A DNA stretch of 36,295 bases from Bacteroidota bacterium (GTDB lineage: Bacteria > Bacteroidota > Bacteroidia > Bacteroidales > CAIWKO01). Made by a program: the position numbers and the translations under genes. The stretch's first letter is position 1, and each line of letters starts with the position of its first letter. The stretch covers positions 1 to 36,295 of the forward strand of contig JBAXND010000045.1 of assembly GCA_037133915.1 (NCBI GenBank). Reading direction: 5' to 3'. The notes below the pieces were generated by a model. That model saw only the letters and a list, made by a program, of their open reading frames with translations. It had not been told where the DNA came from and did no database searches. Shown here one piece after another: positions 16,625 through 24,369 of the stretch.

Positions 16625-17001
16625 TGTGTTGTGTTTACGTCAATAATAAAAAACAATAATAATCATTTTTTGAGGCTCTTTCATTCATTTCTGCCGAACT
16701 AATCAAACACCCATTGTTAATAAAAGTAAAGCCTAAATCATTGTTTTTTATTTCGTTACAAAATAGATTGCTAAATAATCGTACTATTTTTGCATTCTGA
16801 TATCAATTAAAACTAAGTATTTAAAATGGTTTTCCTGTTTTGCGGTGTTTTACCCCCACTGAATTGACATCTGATGGTCATTTTGTATTGCGCGATATAT
16901 ATAATAGTACTTCGGCAGTAAAAGTATGTTCAGAACGGAGGGGGAAGCAAGGGTCTTTTGTTGTGTCCGGCGTAGGTCTTTTGACCTGGTTTTTACAATG
17001 A

Positions 17002-17071
17002 GTCGTGAGTCGAAAAATAAAGGCAAAGGCTAAACGGTGAAAGCTAAAAGACAGAAGGCAGGAGTCAGAAG
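17002..17071. repeat. Inverted partner of the repeats at 19092-19294
   Basis: GTCGTGAGTC (17002-17011) is the exact reverse complement of GACTCACGAC at 19285-19294. The 3' part (ACAGAAGGCAGGAGTCAGAAG shortened: positions 17051-17071) is an imperfect reverse complement of the sequence at 19092-19110. The repeat family thus flanks the 17424-18785 gene in opposite orientations. Confidence 0.5.
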
Positions 17072-17230
17072 ATGTCTATCACTGATGAAGGTTACCGTTA
17101 TTAAAATGATTAATTGATTCCGTTATTTGTAATTTTCCCGTCAGGGATATAATATTTCTAGAAATAAAGATAACACGTAAATCAGGCGGCGCACGGATAA
17201 TATTAATTAATTGAAATAAGTTGTCATGCG

Positions 17231-17274
17231 CCGCAACGGAAAGGTGAAAAATTAAGTCCCTTTCACCGTTGCGG
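17231..17274. repeat. Bulged inverted repeat (possible hairpin)
   Basis: CCGCAAC (17231-17237), a five-base bulge GGAAA, then GGTGAAA (17243-17249) pair with TTTCACCGTTGCGG (17261-17274) around an 11-base loop, giving 14 base pairs in total. No T-run follows on the plus strand and no gene ends nearby, so it is not an obvious terminator. It may be a small palindromic repeat unit. Confidence 0.5.
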
Positions 17275-17423
17275 GGAAAAGCCTGTCCCGATTCATCGGG
17301 AGGATTTAGGGATAGGGGCAATAATTAATTATGGTGTACCATGCGCCGCAACCGGATGAAATTTATTGGTGTGTTTTAATTCCTTATTAATTTTTTATAT
17401 ATTTACTGCTGAATTATATACTG

Positions 17424-18785
17424 ATGAAGAAAAACGCCTTTCGATGGATGCTTCTGGTTCTATTTTGCAGCGCAGTTCCTACCCAGGTATTGTCTTTGGG
17501 GAAACCAAATTTGGCGCCCGACGATTCGGTTAAGAATAAGAAACAGTCGTGTTTTATCCATCTGCCTGCAGACAAAACCGCGTCAGGTTTCGCTTATGAA
17601 GGCAAATTTTATATTGGTGCAGGTTTTCAGGTAAAGACTATTCCATGGGCCTATTATCATCGGAATTATAATTTTGCATACCACATTCCGGTTGACAGCG
17701 GAACACATACCTACCTGAATGGATTTATGGCGGCACGTCGCGTTTCACCATTTTTTGAATTCGGATATTCAAGCAAAGGACTTTATAAACAGAGCATTTC
17801 ATTCTCATTTAATACAGAAAAAGAATCGGTTTTTTACGATGGTACTTACAGTTATGAATCCCTTATTTCAAAAAACTATCAGTTTGAATATTATTCCGGA
17901 AGGTCTGTCATCAGAAATTGGGAGCGGAAAGGTGCTGTTTTCCCTGAAATCGGATTAAAAGTGAGGTTTGGATATAGCCTGAATAAACTGAGTCTGGGAG
18001 ATTGCGGCGGTTGGCCTTCAATAGATAAATCCTTTCGCGACGAATCCTACACAGGGTTGCTGATGCTTACACCGGGAATAAATATGTTTGCCGGACCAAT
18101 CAGAATTTCCATAAGGATGGATATTGCTCTGGCAGGTTACCATATTACCAATCACGAATATTTAGCGAAAGTCGGCAATCAAAATATAATAGAAACGTTC
18201 GTTAACAAAGTAAGGTACTCCGGTTTTATCAGTCCTTCTGCTCTCAATGCCGCGCGGCTTACTGTTCATGATGTGCAGGTACAGCTCACCTGCCCGCTTT
18301 CAGCAACCGCTTTCAGTCATCGGAACCACATACCAAAAGTCAATAAAGCAGAAGTCGGAGATTCGGTGAATACTATAATTAGACGCAACAACATTATTAT
18401 CTTCAGCCTTGCCGGCGGTACTTTTGTAGGTTTCACGCTGGGTTATAAGAGGATATTTCCGACAGGTGCTCATTCATCTATTGATTTGGGAATTGGCAGC
18501 GGTCTCACCTTTTTAACAACAAATTTGGTATTAAAGGCGGATATAATCAGCTACTACCGGCGTTTCGGCCTAGGCGCGGGGATTGTGAAATGGCTTGAAC
18601 CCTCGAAATATGACAGGGTAATTGTTCCCTACCCGATTTTATCATACAAGGCAGATCCCCAAATAGGGCGTTTGGCAGCAAGGTTCAATTTCACGCCGGT
18701 GTTCTTGTTACAAAAAACTCACTATGGTTATAAACTATACGACAGCTTGCCCTGGTTTGAGGTTGAACTTGGTATCAGACTTTAA
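17424..18785 (+). CDS. Secreted or outer-membrane beta-barrel-like protein, function unknown
   Basis: This 453-aa product has an N-terminal signal peptide (KKNAFRWMLLVLFCSAVP, cleavage probably after about residue 24). The mature chain is rich in Tyr, Phe and Gly with repeated alternating polar/hydrophobic strands such as FYIGAGFQV, FFEFGYSS, IFSLAGGTFVGFTLGYKRIF and SSIDLGIGSGLTF. The chain ends in a strand, WFEVELGIRL. This is the look of an outer-membrane beta-barrel, but I do not recognise a named family. There is no T9SS sorting domain and no lipobox. The gene stands alone between two repeat-rich intergenic regions, so its context gives no clue to its role. Confidence 0.75.
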   Translation: MKKNAFRWMLLVLFCSAVPTQVLSLGKPNLAPDDSVKNKKQSCFIHLPADKTASGFAYEGKFYIGAGFQVKTIPWAYYHRNYNFAYHIPVDSGTHTYLNGFMAARRVSPFFEFGYSSKGLYKQSISFSFNTEKESVFYDGTYSYESLISKNYQFEYYSGRSVIRNWERKGAVFPEIGLKVRFGYSLNKLSLGDCGGWPSIDKSFRDESYTGLLMLTPGINMFAGPIRISIRMDIALAGYHITNHEYLAKVGNQNIIETFVNKVRYSGFISPSALNAARLTVHDVQVQLTCPLSATAFSHRNHIPKVNKAEVGDSVNTIIRRNNIIIFSLAGGTFVGFTLGYKRIFPTGAHSSIDLGIGSGLTFLTTNLVLKADIISYYRRFGLGAGIVKWLEPSKYDRVIVPYPILSYKADPQIGRLAARFNFTPVFLLQKTHYGYKLYDSLPWFEVELGIRL

Positions 18786-18813
18786 TGTCTTAAAATAAAC
18801 CATCAAGGCGGTT

Positions 18814-19023
18814 TGGTCATTCTCCGGTTTTACGTGGACATTTCCAATTATGCCTCGGTCATTGTCAATTATGATCCGGTCATTCCCAATTATGGTCCGG
18901 TCATTGTCAATTATTGCCCGGTCACTTTCAATTCCGGCTCGGTCATTGTCATTTATTGCCCGGTCACTTTCAATTCCGGCTCGGTCATTTTCAATTATCA
19001 CACGGTAATTTCCAATTTTGCAT
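18814..19023. repeat. 21-bp tandem repeat array, about 10 units
   Basis: Units follow the pattern CGGTCATTNTCAATTATNNNC. Well-conserved copies start at 18856, 18877, 18898, 18919, 18940, 18961, 18982 and 19003, and two degenerate copies precede them (18814 and 18835). Units starting at 18919 and 18961 are identical, and those at 18898 and 18940 differ by one base, so a 42-bp block was itself duplicated. The period equals two helical turns of DNA, with CAATT on the same face each time. Confidence 0.9.
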
Positions 19024-19110
19024 CTGTCAAAGATATTAATGAATATTTACCCAATACCTCTCAAGAGGGGCGTTTATCTTCTATCTCCTGTCTTCTGACT
19101 TCTGTCTTCT

Positions 19111-19254
19111 TTTTGACTTTACAGACTTTTGACTTTACAGACTCTTGACTTTATGGACTTTTGACTTTACAGACTTTTGACTTTATGGACTTTTGACTTT
19201 ACAGACTTTTGACTTTACAGACTTTTGACTTTATGGACTTTTGACTTTATGGAC
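19111..19254. repeat. 16-bp tandem repeat array, 9 full units
   Basis: The unit is TTTTGACTTTACAGAC or TTTTGACTTTATGGAC. Nine full units run without gaps from 19111, with the two variants mixed; the third unit has one extra change. Degenerate copies continue to about 19294. Sequence at 19092-19110 and 19285-19294 matches, in reverse, the stretch at 17002-17071 on the other side of the neighbouring gene. Confidence 0.92.
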
Positions 19255-19376
19255 TTTACAAACTTTATGACTTTATGAACTTTTGACTCACGACTTATTA
19301 TTAGCGTGTTACGAACGTTATCAACCGTCGTTGAAAAAAAAAAGGATTAAAAACTTTCAGGATATAATAAAATCTA

Positions 19377-19384
19377 TAATTTCG
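19377..19384 (+). promoter_or_regulatory. Possible -7 box of the nuo operon
   Basis: TAATTTCG, within TATAATTTCGCAG, differs at one position from the TAnnTTTG box of Bacteroidota promoters. ACTTTC lies about 18 bases upstream in place of TTTG. If used, the nuo leader would be about 130 bases long and contain the palindrome at 19406-19425. Confidence 0.35.
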
Positions 19385-19405
19385 CAGTCCAACAAAACAT
19401 TGATT

Positions 19406-19425
19406 ATTGTTATCTGATTAACAAT
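19406..19425. promoter_or_regulatory. Palindrome upstream of nuoA, possible operator
   Basis: ATTGTTA and TAACAAT form perfect 7-bp arms around a 6-base centre (TCTGAT). This size and symmetry suit a dimeric helix-turn-helix regulator, and a Crp/Fnr-type gene lies at 30392-31084. The half-site is not the classical FNR TTGAT, so binding is only a hypothesis. Confidence 0.35.
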
Positions 19426-19522
19426 TGTGTTCTTTATCAGTAATAACGGGCTTTTCAGCAAATTCTGTGAATTGACCGCATTGGTATAAAAACAACGTAG
19501 CAACTAACCTGAACAACATAAT

Positions 19523-19873
19523 ATGAGCGGAGAATCTTTAATACTGTTCTTTATTGTCGGGGCTTTTCTTGTAGGCGTAGCCATCGTTTTCGCATCGATC
19601 TTCGCCCCCCGTTCGGTCAACCCGCAGAAGTCGGAGCCTTATGAATGCGGTATCCCCACCAAGGGACTTACCTGGCTGCAGTTCAACATAGGCTATTACC
19701 TTTTTGCCATTCTTTTTCTGGTGTTTGATGTGGAAATCGTATTTGTATTTCCCTGGGCAGTAGTAATGAGAGAACTGGGAATGGTAGCTTTTGTGGAGAT
19801 CTGTATCTTCTTTTTTATTCTGATTCTTGGATTGGCTTACGCCTGGAAAAAACACGCGCTGGTATGGGAATAA
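19523..19873 (+). CDS. nuoA: NADH-quinone oxidoreductase subunit A
   Basis: The 116-aa membrane subunit has three transmembrane helices (about 7-29, 58-80 and 87-108). Family signatures are YECG at 40-43, in the loop that reaches the quinone-site region, and FDVE at 68-71. Length is normal for NuoA. It helps form the quinone chamber together with NuoH, NuoB and NuoD. It is the first gene of the 11-gene complex I operon, and its 3' end overlaps the longest possible nuoB frame by 10 bases. Confidence 0.95.
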   Translation: MSGESLILFFIVGAFLVGVAIVFASIFAPRSVNPQKSEPYECGIPTKGLTWLQFNIGYYLFAILFLVFDVEIVFVFPWAVVMRELGMVAFVEICIFFFILILGLAYAWKKHALVWE

Positions 19874-20418
19874 AACCAATGAAAAATAAAGATTTCAGGG
19901 ACAACGAAGCTCTGGAACTTTACAAACAATCGGGTGGCAATATCATCTTCACCACGGTGGATGCACTCTTTAACTGGGGACGTCAGAATTCTATCTGGCC
20001 ACTCACCTTTGCCACAAGCTGCTGCGGTATAGAAATGATGGCCGCCGGCGCTGCACGACACGACTTCAGCCGCTTTGGCATGGAAGTGTACCGCGCAAGC
20101 CCCCGTCAGGCCGACGTAATTGTGGTGGCAGGAACTATTGTAAACAAAATGGCTCCCGTACTGAAACGCCTCTACGACCAGATGTCGGAGCCTAAGTACG
20201 TCATTGCCATGGGTGCCTGTGCCATTTCCGGCGGACCGTTCTATTACAATTCGTACCATGTGGTACGTGGTGTAGAGCACGTCATTCCGGTAGATGTGTA
20301 CGTTCCCGGATGTCCTCCCCGGCCCGAAGCACTGCTGTATGGTTTTCTGCAGCTTCAGCGTAAGCTTAAAACAGAAACCATCCGCTCAAAGCAAATGAGA
20401 ACACACGACAATTTGTAG
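19864..20418 (+). CDS. nuoB: NADH-quinone oxidoreductase subunit B (N2 cluster)
   Basis: The 184-aa peripheral subunit binds the last iron-sulfur cluster, N2, which hands electrons to quinone. Ligands are visible as adjacent C53-C54 in TSCCGIEMM, C119 in MGACAISGG and C150 in VPGCPPRPE. The ATG at 19864 overlaps nuoA. A second ATG at 19879 (M6) is preceded by GGGAA at a good distance and lies outside nuoA, so it may be the real start. All cluster residues are present, so the electron path to quinone should be intact. Confidence 0.95.
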   Translation: MGIKPMKNKDFRDNEALELYKQSGGNIIFTTVDALFNWGRQNSIWPLTFATSCCGIEMMAAGAARHDFSRFGMEVYRASPRQADVIVVAGTIVNKMAPVLKRLYDQMSEPKYVIAMGACAISGGPFYYNSYHVVRGVEHVIPVDVYVPGCPPRPEALLYGFLQLQRKLKTETIRSKQMRTHDNL

Positions 20419-20450
20419 AACCGCAATTTTTCATCCTACATATTATTTAT

Positions 20451-20909
20451 ATGAATAACGAAGAACTGAAAGCGAAAGTCATCTCCATCATTCCCAAAGC
20501 GGAATTGAAGGAAGGCGGGCAATTTCTGGAAGCTACGGTAGCTCCAAATAAAATCGCTGAACTGGCCAGGGGACTTAAAGAGTCGCCCGACACCGCTTTT
20601 GATTTCCTGATGTGCCTTACCGGGATGGATTACGGCGACAGCCTCGGAGTAATATACCATCTGGAATCGACCACGCTGCGTCATAAAATTGTACTCAAAA
20701 CCAAAGCATCGAGCCGCGAGAACCCCGTGATAGAATCTATTACAAGTGTTTTTCTGGCTGCCGAATGCCTTGAGCGCGAAGTATACGACCTGTTTGGTGT
20801 TACATTCCGCAATCATCCCGACCTGCGCCGCCTCTTTCTGGAGGAAACATGGGTGGGACACCCGCTGCGTAAAGATTATGTGGATGAAATTAACATTATT
20901 GAACGTTAA
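20451..20909 (+). CDS. nuoC: NADH-quinone oxidoreductase subunit C
   Basis: The 152-aa product carries the 30-kDa subunit signature ECLEREVYDLFGVTFRNHPD (105-124) followed by LRRLFL and GHPLRKDY. It is a scaffold subunit of the connecting arm and contacts NuoD and NuoB. It is a separate gene here, while several Bacteroidota and E. coli have a fused nuoCD. nuoD starts 4 bp downstream, suggesting tight translational coupling. Confidence 0.95.
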   Translation: MNNEELKAKVISIIPKAELKEGGQFLEATVAPNKIAELARGLKESPDTAFDFLMCLTGMDYGDSLGVIYHLESTTLRHKIVLKTKASSRENPVIESITSVFLAAECLEREVYDLFGVTFRNHPDLRRLFLEETWVGHPLRKDYVDEINIIER

Positions 20910-20912
20910 GCC

Positions 20913-22031
20913 ATGGACGAAGTAAAAGTCAACAGCCTGGAAGAACAGGAATATACCATCAACATGGGCCCCCAGCATCCGTCGACACACGGCGTACTGA
21001 GGCTTGTGGTGGCACTGAAAGGTGAAATGGTAAAGCGGGTTGAACCGCATTGCGGATATATCCACCGCGGCATTGAAAAAATGTGCGAGAAACTCACCTA
21101 CCAGCAAATCGTACATCTTACCGACCGTATGGATTACGTTTCGGCTCACATGAACAATCATGCTTTTTGCGCCTGTGTTGAAAAAGGTCTCGGCATTGAA
21201 GTTCCCGACCGCGTAGTGGTGATACGTACCATATTAGACGAACTTACCCGCATCAATTCGCATCAGCTCTGGTGGGCATGCTTCGGCATGGATTTAGGCG
21301 CGCTCACAACTTTCTTCTACGGCTTGCGCGACCGCGAAATGATTCTTGACATCTGGGAAAAATCGACCGGCGGTCGCTTCCTGCAAAGCTACAATACTCC
21401 CGGCGGTTTCCTCAACGATATCCATCCCGATTTCCAGAAAGACGTGAAAGCTTTTATCAAGCATTTCCGTAAAATGATTAAAGAATACGACGACCTGCTT
21501 ACCGGTAACATCATTATGCAGAACCGCACAAAAGGCGTCGGGATCATGGCGAAAGATGCAGCTATAAACATGGGTGCCACCGGCCCCACCGCCAGAGGTT
21601 CGGGCGTGGTATGCGACGTTCGCAAAAAAGAACCATATGCCGCTTACGACCGCGTAAACTTCAAAGAAATATTATATACCGAAGGCGACACCTTTGCACG
21701 CTATAAAGTACGAATGGACGAGATGCACGAATCTATGTCCATCATCGAACAGCTTATTGATAATATTCCTGCAGGCGATTTCAAAGCCAAAATGAAACCA
21801 ATTATTAAGCTGCCCGAAGGAGAATACTATCACAGAATTGAAACTGCCCGTGGCGAACTGGGTGTTTTTATTGAAAGTAAAGGCGAGAAATATCCGTCGA
21901 GGGTAAAATTCCGTTCACCCAACCTGAGCAACCTTTTTGTTATCGACCATCTGGCACGCGAAGGAAAGATTGCCGACCTGGTGGCCATTGGCGGTTCGCT
22001 TGACCTTATTATTCCGGACATTGACCGGTAG
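20913..22031 (+). CDS. nuoD: NADH-quinone oxidoreductase subunit D (49-kDa, quinone site)
   Basis: The 372-aa subunit is homologous to the large subunit of [NiFe] hydrogenases and forms most of the quinone pocket. Signatures include INMGPQHPSTHGVLR (16-30), with the quinone-site His, then CGYIHRGIEK, then DRMDYVSAHMNNHAFC and GATGPTARGSG. It ends IGGSLDLIIPDIDR, the usual NuoD C-terminus. Length is slightly below the usual 390-400 residues. A 131-bp AT-rich palindromic element separates it from nuoH. Confidence 0.96.
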   Translation: MDEVKVNSLEEQEYTINMGPQHPSTHGVLRLVVALKGEMVKRVEPHCGYIHRGIEKMCEKLTYQQIVHLTDRMDYVSAHMNNHAFCACVEKGLGIEVPDRVVVIRTILDELTRINSHQLWWACFGMDLGALTTFFYGLRDREMILDIWEKSTGGRFLQSYNTPGGFLNDIHPDFQKDVKAFIKHFRKMIKEYDDLLTGNIIMQNRTKGVGIMAKDAAINMGATGPTARGSGVVCDVRKKEPYAAYDRVNFKEILYTEGDTFARYKVRMDEMHESMSIIEQLIDNIPAGDFKAKMKPIIKLPEGEYYHRIETARGELGVFIESKGEKYPSRVKFRSPNLSNLFVIDHLAREGKIADLVAIGGSLDLIIPDIDR

Positions 22032-22162
22032 AAACAATTATAAATTATAAATTTTAGATTTTTAATTTCTTTCTGTTTGATTCCTTTACTAATTAGATTA
22101 TTTGTTTTTTTCAATTTAAAATTTATAATATAAAATTAAAAATTATTTAAAAAAGTTCAGTT
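22032..22162. repeat. AT-rich palindromic element between nuoD and nuoH
   Basis: A left arm of ATTATAAATTATAAATTTT followed by AGATT, a central part, and a right arm TTTTTCAATTTAAAATTT then TATAAT form an imperfect long inverted repeat of almost pure A/T. The same arm sequences and order recur between nuoL and nuoM (26730-26856), which points to a dispersed intergenic element and not ordinary spacer. Confidence 0.6.
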
Positions 22163-23254
22163 ATGGCTTTTGATATTTACGACTTCACGTCATTCACACA
22201 GTACATAGACAAGTTCATGTACGATAATTTGCAGCCTTTCTGGGCCAATCTTGTGGAAATGACAATCATCGGGGTAATATTTCTGGTGTTTTATGCTCTG
22301 CTGGGTTTACTGCTCATCTGGCTTGAACGCCGAATCGCCGGTTTCTTCCAGAACAGGCTCGGACCGAACCGTACCGGACCCTTCGGCATCATACAAACCA
22401 TTGCCGACCTTATCAAGCTGCTGCTCAAGGAGCTCATCCCGATAAAGAACGCGGATAAATTTCTGTTCAACCTGGCGCCTTTTATCGTTATCATTGCCAC
22501 GTTCATGACGCTTGCCGCAATTCCTTTCGCCAAAGGTCTGCATGCACTCGATTTCAACATAGGTGTATTTTACGTAATGGCGGTTTCATCCATCGGTGTT
22601 ATCGGTATTCTCCTTGCGGGATGGTCGAGCAACAACAAATATTCTCTCATTGGCGCTATGAGAAGCGGCGCTCAGATTATCAGCTACGAACTTTCCATCG
22701 GTCTTTCACTGGTTACCGTGGTAATCCTTGCCGGAACGATGCAATTCAGCGAAATCATTGCTTTACAGAAAGACACATGGTTTATATTTCAGGGTCACAT
22801 CGCCACAGTAATCGCCTTCATTATATTTATGATAGCAGGTACGGCCGAATGTAACCGCGGTCCGTTCGACTTTGCAGAAGCCGAATCGGAACTTACAGCC
22901 GGGTTCCATGTTGAATACTCGGGAATTAAGTTCGCTTTCTTCATGCTGGTAGAGTGGATCAATATGTTCATCATTTCAGCTATCGCCGCAACCATCTTCT
23001 GGGGTGGATGGCAGCCGCTGCATCTCGGTTTTATGCCCGATGGGTTCAATCACTTTATGGCACTCATTCCGCCTATTATCTGGTTCTTCGGAAAAGCAGG
23101 TGTGGTCATGTTTATCATGATGTGGGTAAAATGGACCTTCCCGCGCTTAAGAATCGACCAGCTTCTGAACCTCGAATGGAAATACCTGCTGCCCATCAAC
23201 CTGTTCAATGTATTGCTGATGGCGTTTCTGGTGCTGATGGGATGGGTTTTATAA
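22163..23254 (+). CDS. nuoH: NADH-quinone oxidoreductase subunit H
   Basis: This 363-aa membrane protein has about eight to nine transmembrane helices. Signatures are ERRIAGFFQNRLGPNRTGPF, then IADLIKLLLKE, and the acidic loop AECNRGPFDFAEAESELTAG followed by FHVEYSG. NuoH links quinone reduction to the proton channels and forms the entrance of the quinone chamber. The charged funnel residues appear intact. Length is normal. Confidence 0.96.
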   Translation: MAFDIYDFTSFTQYIDKFMYDNLQPFWANLVEMTIIGVIFLVFYALLGLLLIWLERRIAGFFQNRLGPNRTGPFGIIQTIADLIKLLLKELIPIKNADKFLFNLAPFIVIIATFMTLAAIPFAKGLHALDFNIGVFYVMAVSSIGVIGILLAGWSSNNKYSLIGAMRSGAQIISYELSIGLSLVTVVILAGTMQFSEIIALQKDTWFIFQGHIATVIAFIIFMIAGTAECNRGPFDFAEAESELTAGFHVEYSGIKFAFFMLVEWINMFIISAIAATIFWGGWQPLHLGFMPDGFNHFMALIPPIIWFFGKAGVVMFIMMWVKWTFPRLRIDQLLNLEWKYLLPINLFNVLLMAFLVLMGWVL

Positions 23255-23319
23255 ATAACAATTAACAATGAACAATTAATAATTATTAATTACTAATTAT
23301 TAATTACTAATTATCAGAT
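23255..23319. repeat. AT-rich TTAATTACTAATTA-type repeat between nuoH and nuoI
   Basis: The 65-bp gap consists of iterations of AATTATTAATTACTAATTAT after ATTAACAATGAACAATTAAT. A similar TTAATAATTATTAATTATTC stretch lies just before nuoL (about 24774-24800). These low-complexity spacers are a second AT-rich repeat family inside the operon. Confidence 0.55.
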
Positions 23320-23802
23320 ATGAAAGGTTTTATAAACTATTTTACAGGAATGTTCTCGGGGATTTGGTCGCTGCTTACGGGCATGAAAGTGACCGGGAAG
23401 AACTTCTTTCTTGCCCCCTGGCGAATTGTTACTCAGCGTTATCCTGAGAACAGGAAAAAGCTGAAGATGTTTGATTCGTACAAGGGTGAGCTGCTGATGC
23501 CGCACAACGAGAACAATGAACATAAATGTACTGCCTGCGGCATATGTGAAATGAACTGCCCCAACGGTACCATTGAAGTGATTTCGGTTATGAACATCAA
23601 CGAAGAGGGCAAAAAGAAACGGGCACTTGATAAATACGTGTACCATCTGGGCATGTGCACATTCTGCGCACTTTGCGTGAACACCTGCCCGTCGAAAGCA
23701 CTGGCATGGGGGCAGAATTTTGAACAGGCCACCTTCAGCCGTTCGGCACTGAATAAAATCTTAAATAAAGAAGGATCAACATTAATGAAAGGAGTTGAAT
23801 AA
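23320..23802 (+). CDS. nuoI: NADH-quinone oxidoreductase subunit I (2x[4Fe-4S])
   Basis: The 160-aa ferredoxin-like subunit has two complete cluster motifs: C70, C73, C76, C80 in CTACGICEMNCPNG and C113, C116, C119, C123 in CTFCALCVNTCPS. These bind clusters N6a and N6b, which pass electrons to N2 in NuoB. In complexes without NuoEFG this is the outermost known Fe-S subunit and the probable docking site for an alternative donor. The stop codon overlaps the nuoJ start (TAATG). Confidence 0.96.
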   Translation: MKGFINYFTGMFSGIWSLLTGMKVTGKNFFLAPWRIVTQRYPENRKKLKMFDSYKGELLMPHNENNEHKCTACGICEMNCPNGTIEVISVMNINEEGKKKRALDKYVYHLGMCTFCALCVNTCPSKALAWGQNFEQATFSRSALNKILNKEGSTLMKGVE

Positions 23803-24344
23803 TGGAAATTACCGGCACACAATTCATGTTCTATTTTTTCTCCGCCATGATCATTATCTTTTCGGTCCTGACGGTAACAAGCCGCAGGATACTGCGTGCA
23901 GCAACCTTCCTGCTGATTGTTTTACTGTCTACAGCCGGATTGTATTTCATGCTTCATTATCAGTTCCTCGCGGCAGTGCAGCTTACGCTCTATGCAGGCG
24001 GCATTGTGGTATTAATCATTTTCTCTATTTTGCTTACGAGCCACATCAGTCAGAAGTTTGAACCTATCGGATTTTCAAAAGCGATATTTTCGGCTGTGGC
24101 GGCTGTTGCCGGAATGATTCTGTGCATCTCGACCATTCTGCAGTTTACGTTCTCAGCCGATAAAGTTGCCGCAAAAGAACTCGACATGCATATGATAGGC
24201 CGCGACCTGCTCAATTATGGCGACGGCGGATTTGTGCTTCCGTTTGAGGTAATCAGTATCTTGCTGCTGGCAGCCATGATAGCCGCGGTTGTGATTGCAA
24301 AGAAAAAGCCAGAAGGAAGTAATTCACAGGACAAGTTAAATTAG
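23802..24344 (+). CDS. nuoJ: NADH-quinone oxidoreductase subunit J
   Basis: This 180-aa membrane subunit has five predicted helices. The third contains the family motif LTLYAGGIVVLIIFSILLT, where the pi-bulge helix of NuoJ lies. The start overlaps the nuoI stop by one base. The C-terminal tail (KKKPEGSNSQDKLN) is polar and cytoplasmic. Length and order are typical. Confidence 0.94.
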   Translation: MEITGTQFMFYFFSAMIIIFSVLTVTSRRILRAATFLLIVLLSTAGLYFMLHYQFLAAVQLTLYAGGIVVLIIFSILLTSHISQKFEPIGFSKAIFSAVAAVAGMILCISTILQFTFSADKVAAKELDMHMIGRDLLNYGDGGFVLPFEVISILLLAAMIAAVVIAKKKPEGSNSQDKLN

Positions 24345-24369
24345 TATTCGACCATTAATATTACGCGAT

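Larger units (their letters stand above)
16625..17423. other. 799-bp divergent intergenic region with repeat remnants
   Basis: This region separates the minus-strand signalling block from a plus-strand outer-membrane-type gene. It holds a low-complexity purine-rich stretch (about 17002-17071) that is an imperfect inverted match to sequence at 19092-19294, and a long bulged hairpin (17231-17274). A short sequence CATGCGCCGCAAC occurs at about 17226 and again at about 17340. No reading frame here looks coding. No clear promoter was found for the gene starting at 17424; TATATTTA at about 17398 is one base off the TAnnTTTG box. Confidence 0.5.
18786..19522. other. 737-bp intergenic region with two tandem arrays and the nuo leader
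   Basis: From left to right it holds a 21-bp tandem array (18814-19023), a short unique stretch, a 16-bp tandem array (19111-19254, with degenerate copies to 19294), and about 230 bp of AT-rich leader in front of nuoA with a promoter-like box and a palindrome. Two overlapping open frames across the 21-bp array, one on each strand, arise because the period is a multiple of three; neither looks like a gene. Confidence 0.6.

Noticed and set aside
16786..16793. TATTTTTG box on the plus strand near the signalling block
   Set aside because: The nearest upstream TTG is only 14 bases away and the next gene starts more than 600 bp downstream, so a promoter role is doubtful.
17079..17321. 80-aa minus-strand open frame in the 799-bp intergenic region
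   Set aside because: It spans the bulged inverted repeat, has no promoter or recognisable domain, and its composition looks random.
18735..19148. Two overlapping open frames, one per strand, with heptapeptide repeats across the 21-bp array
   Set aside because: The period of 21 is a multiple of three, so any frame without a stop in one unit stays open. One overlaps the end of the real gene and neither has a promoter or a signal.
18814..19254. Tandem arrays considered as a CRISPR array
   Set aside because: Units are contiguous with no unique spacers, the repeats are too short and imperfect, and there are no cas genes.
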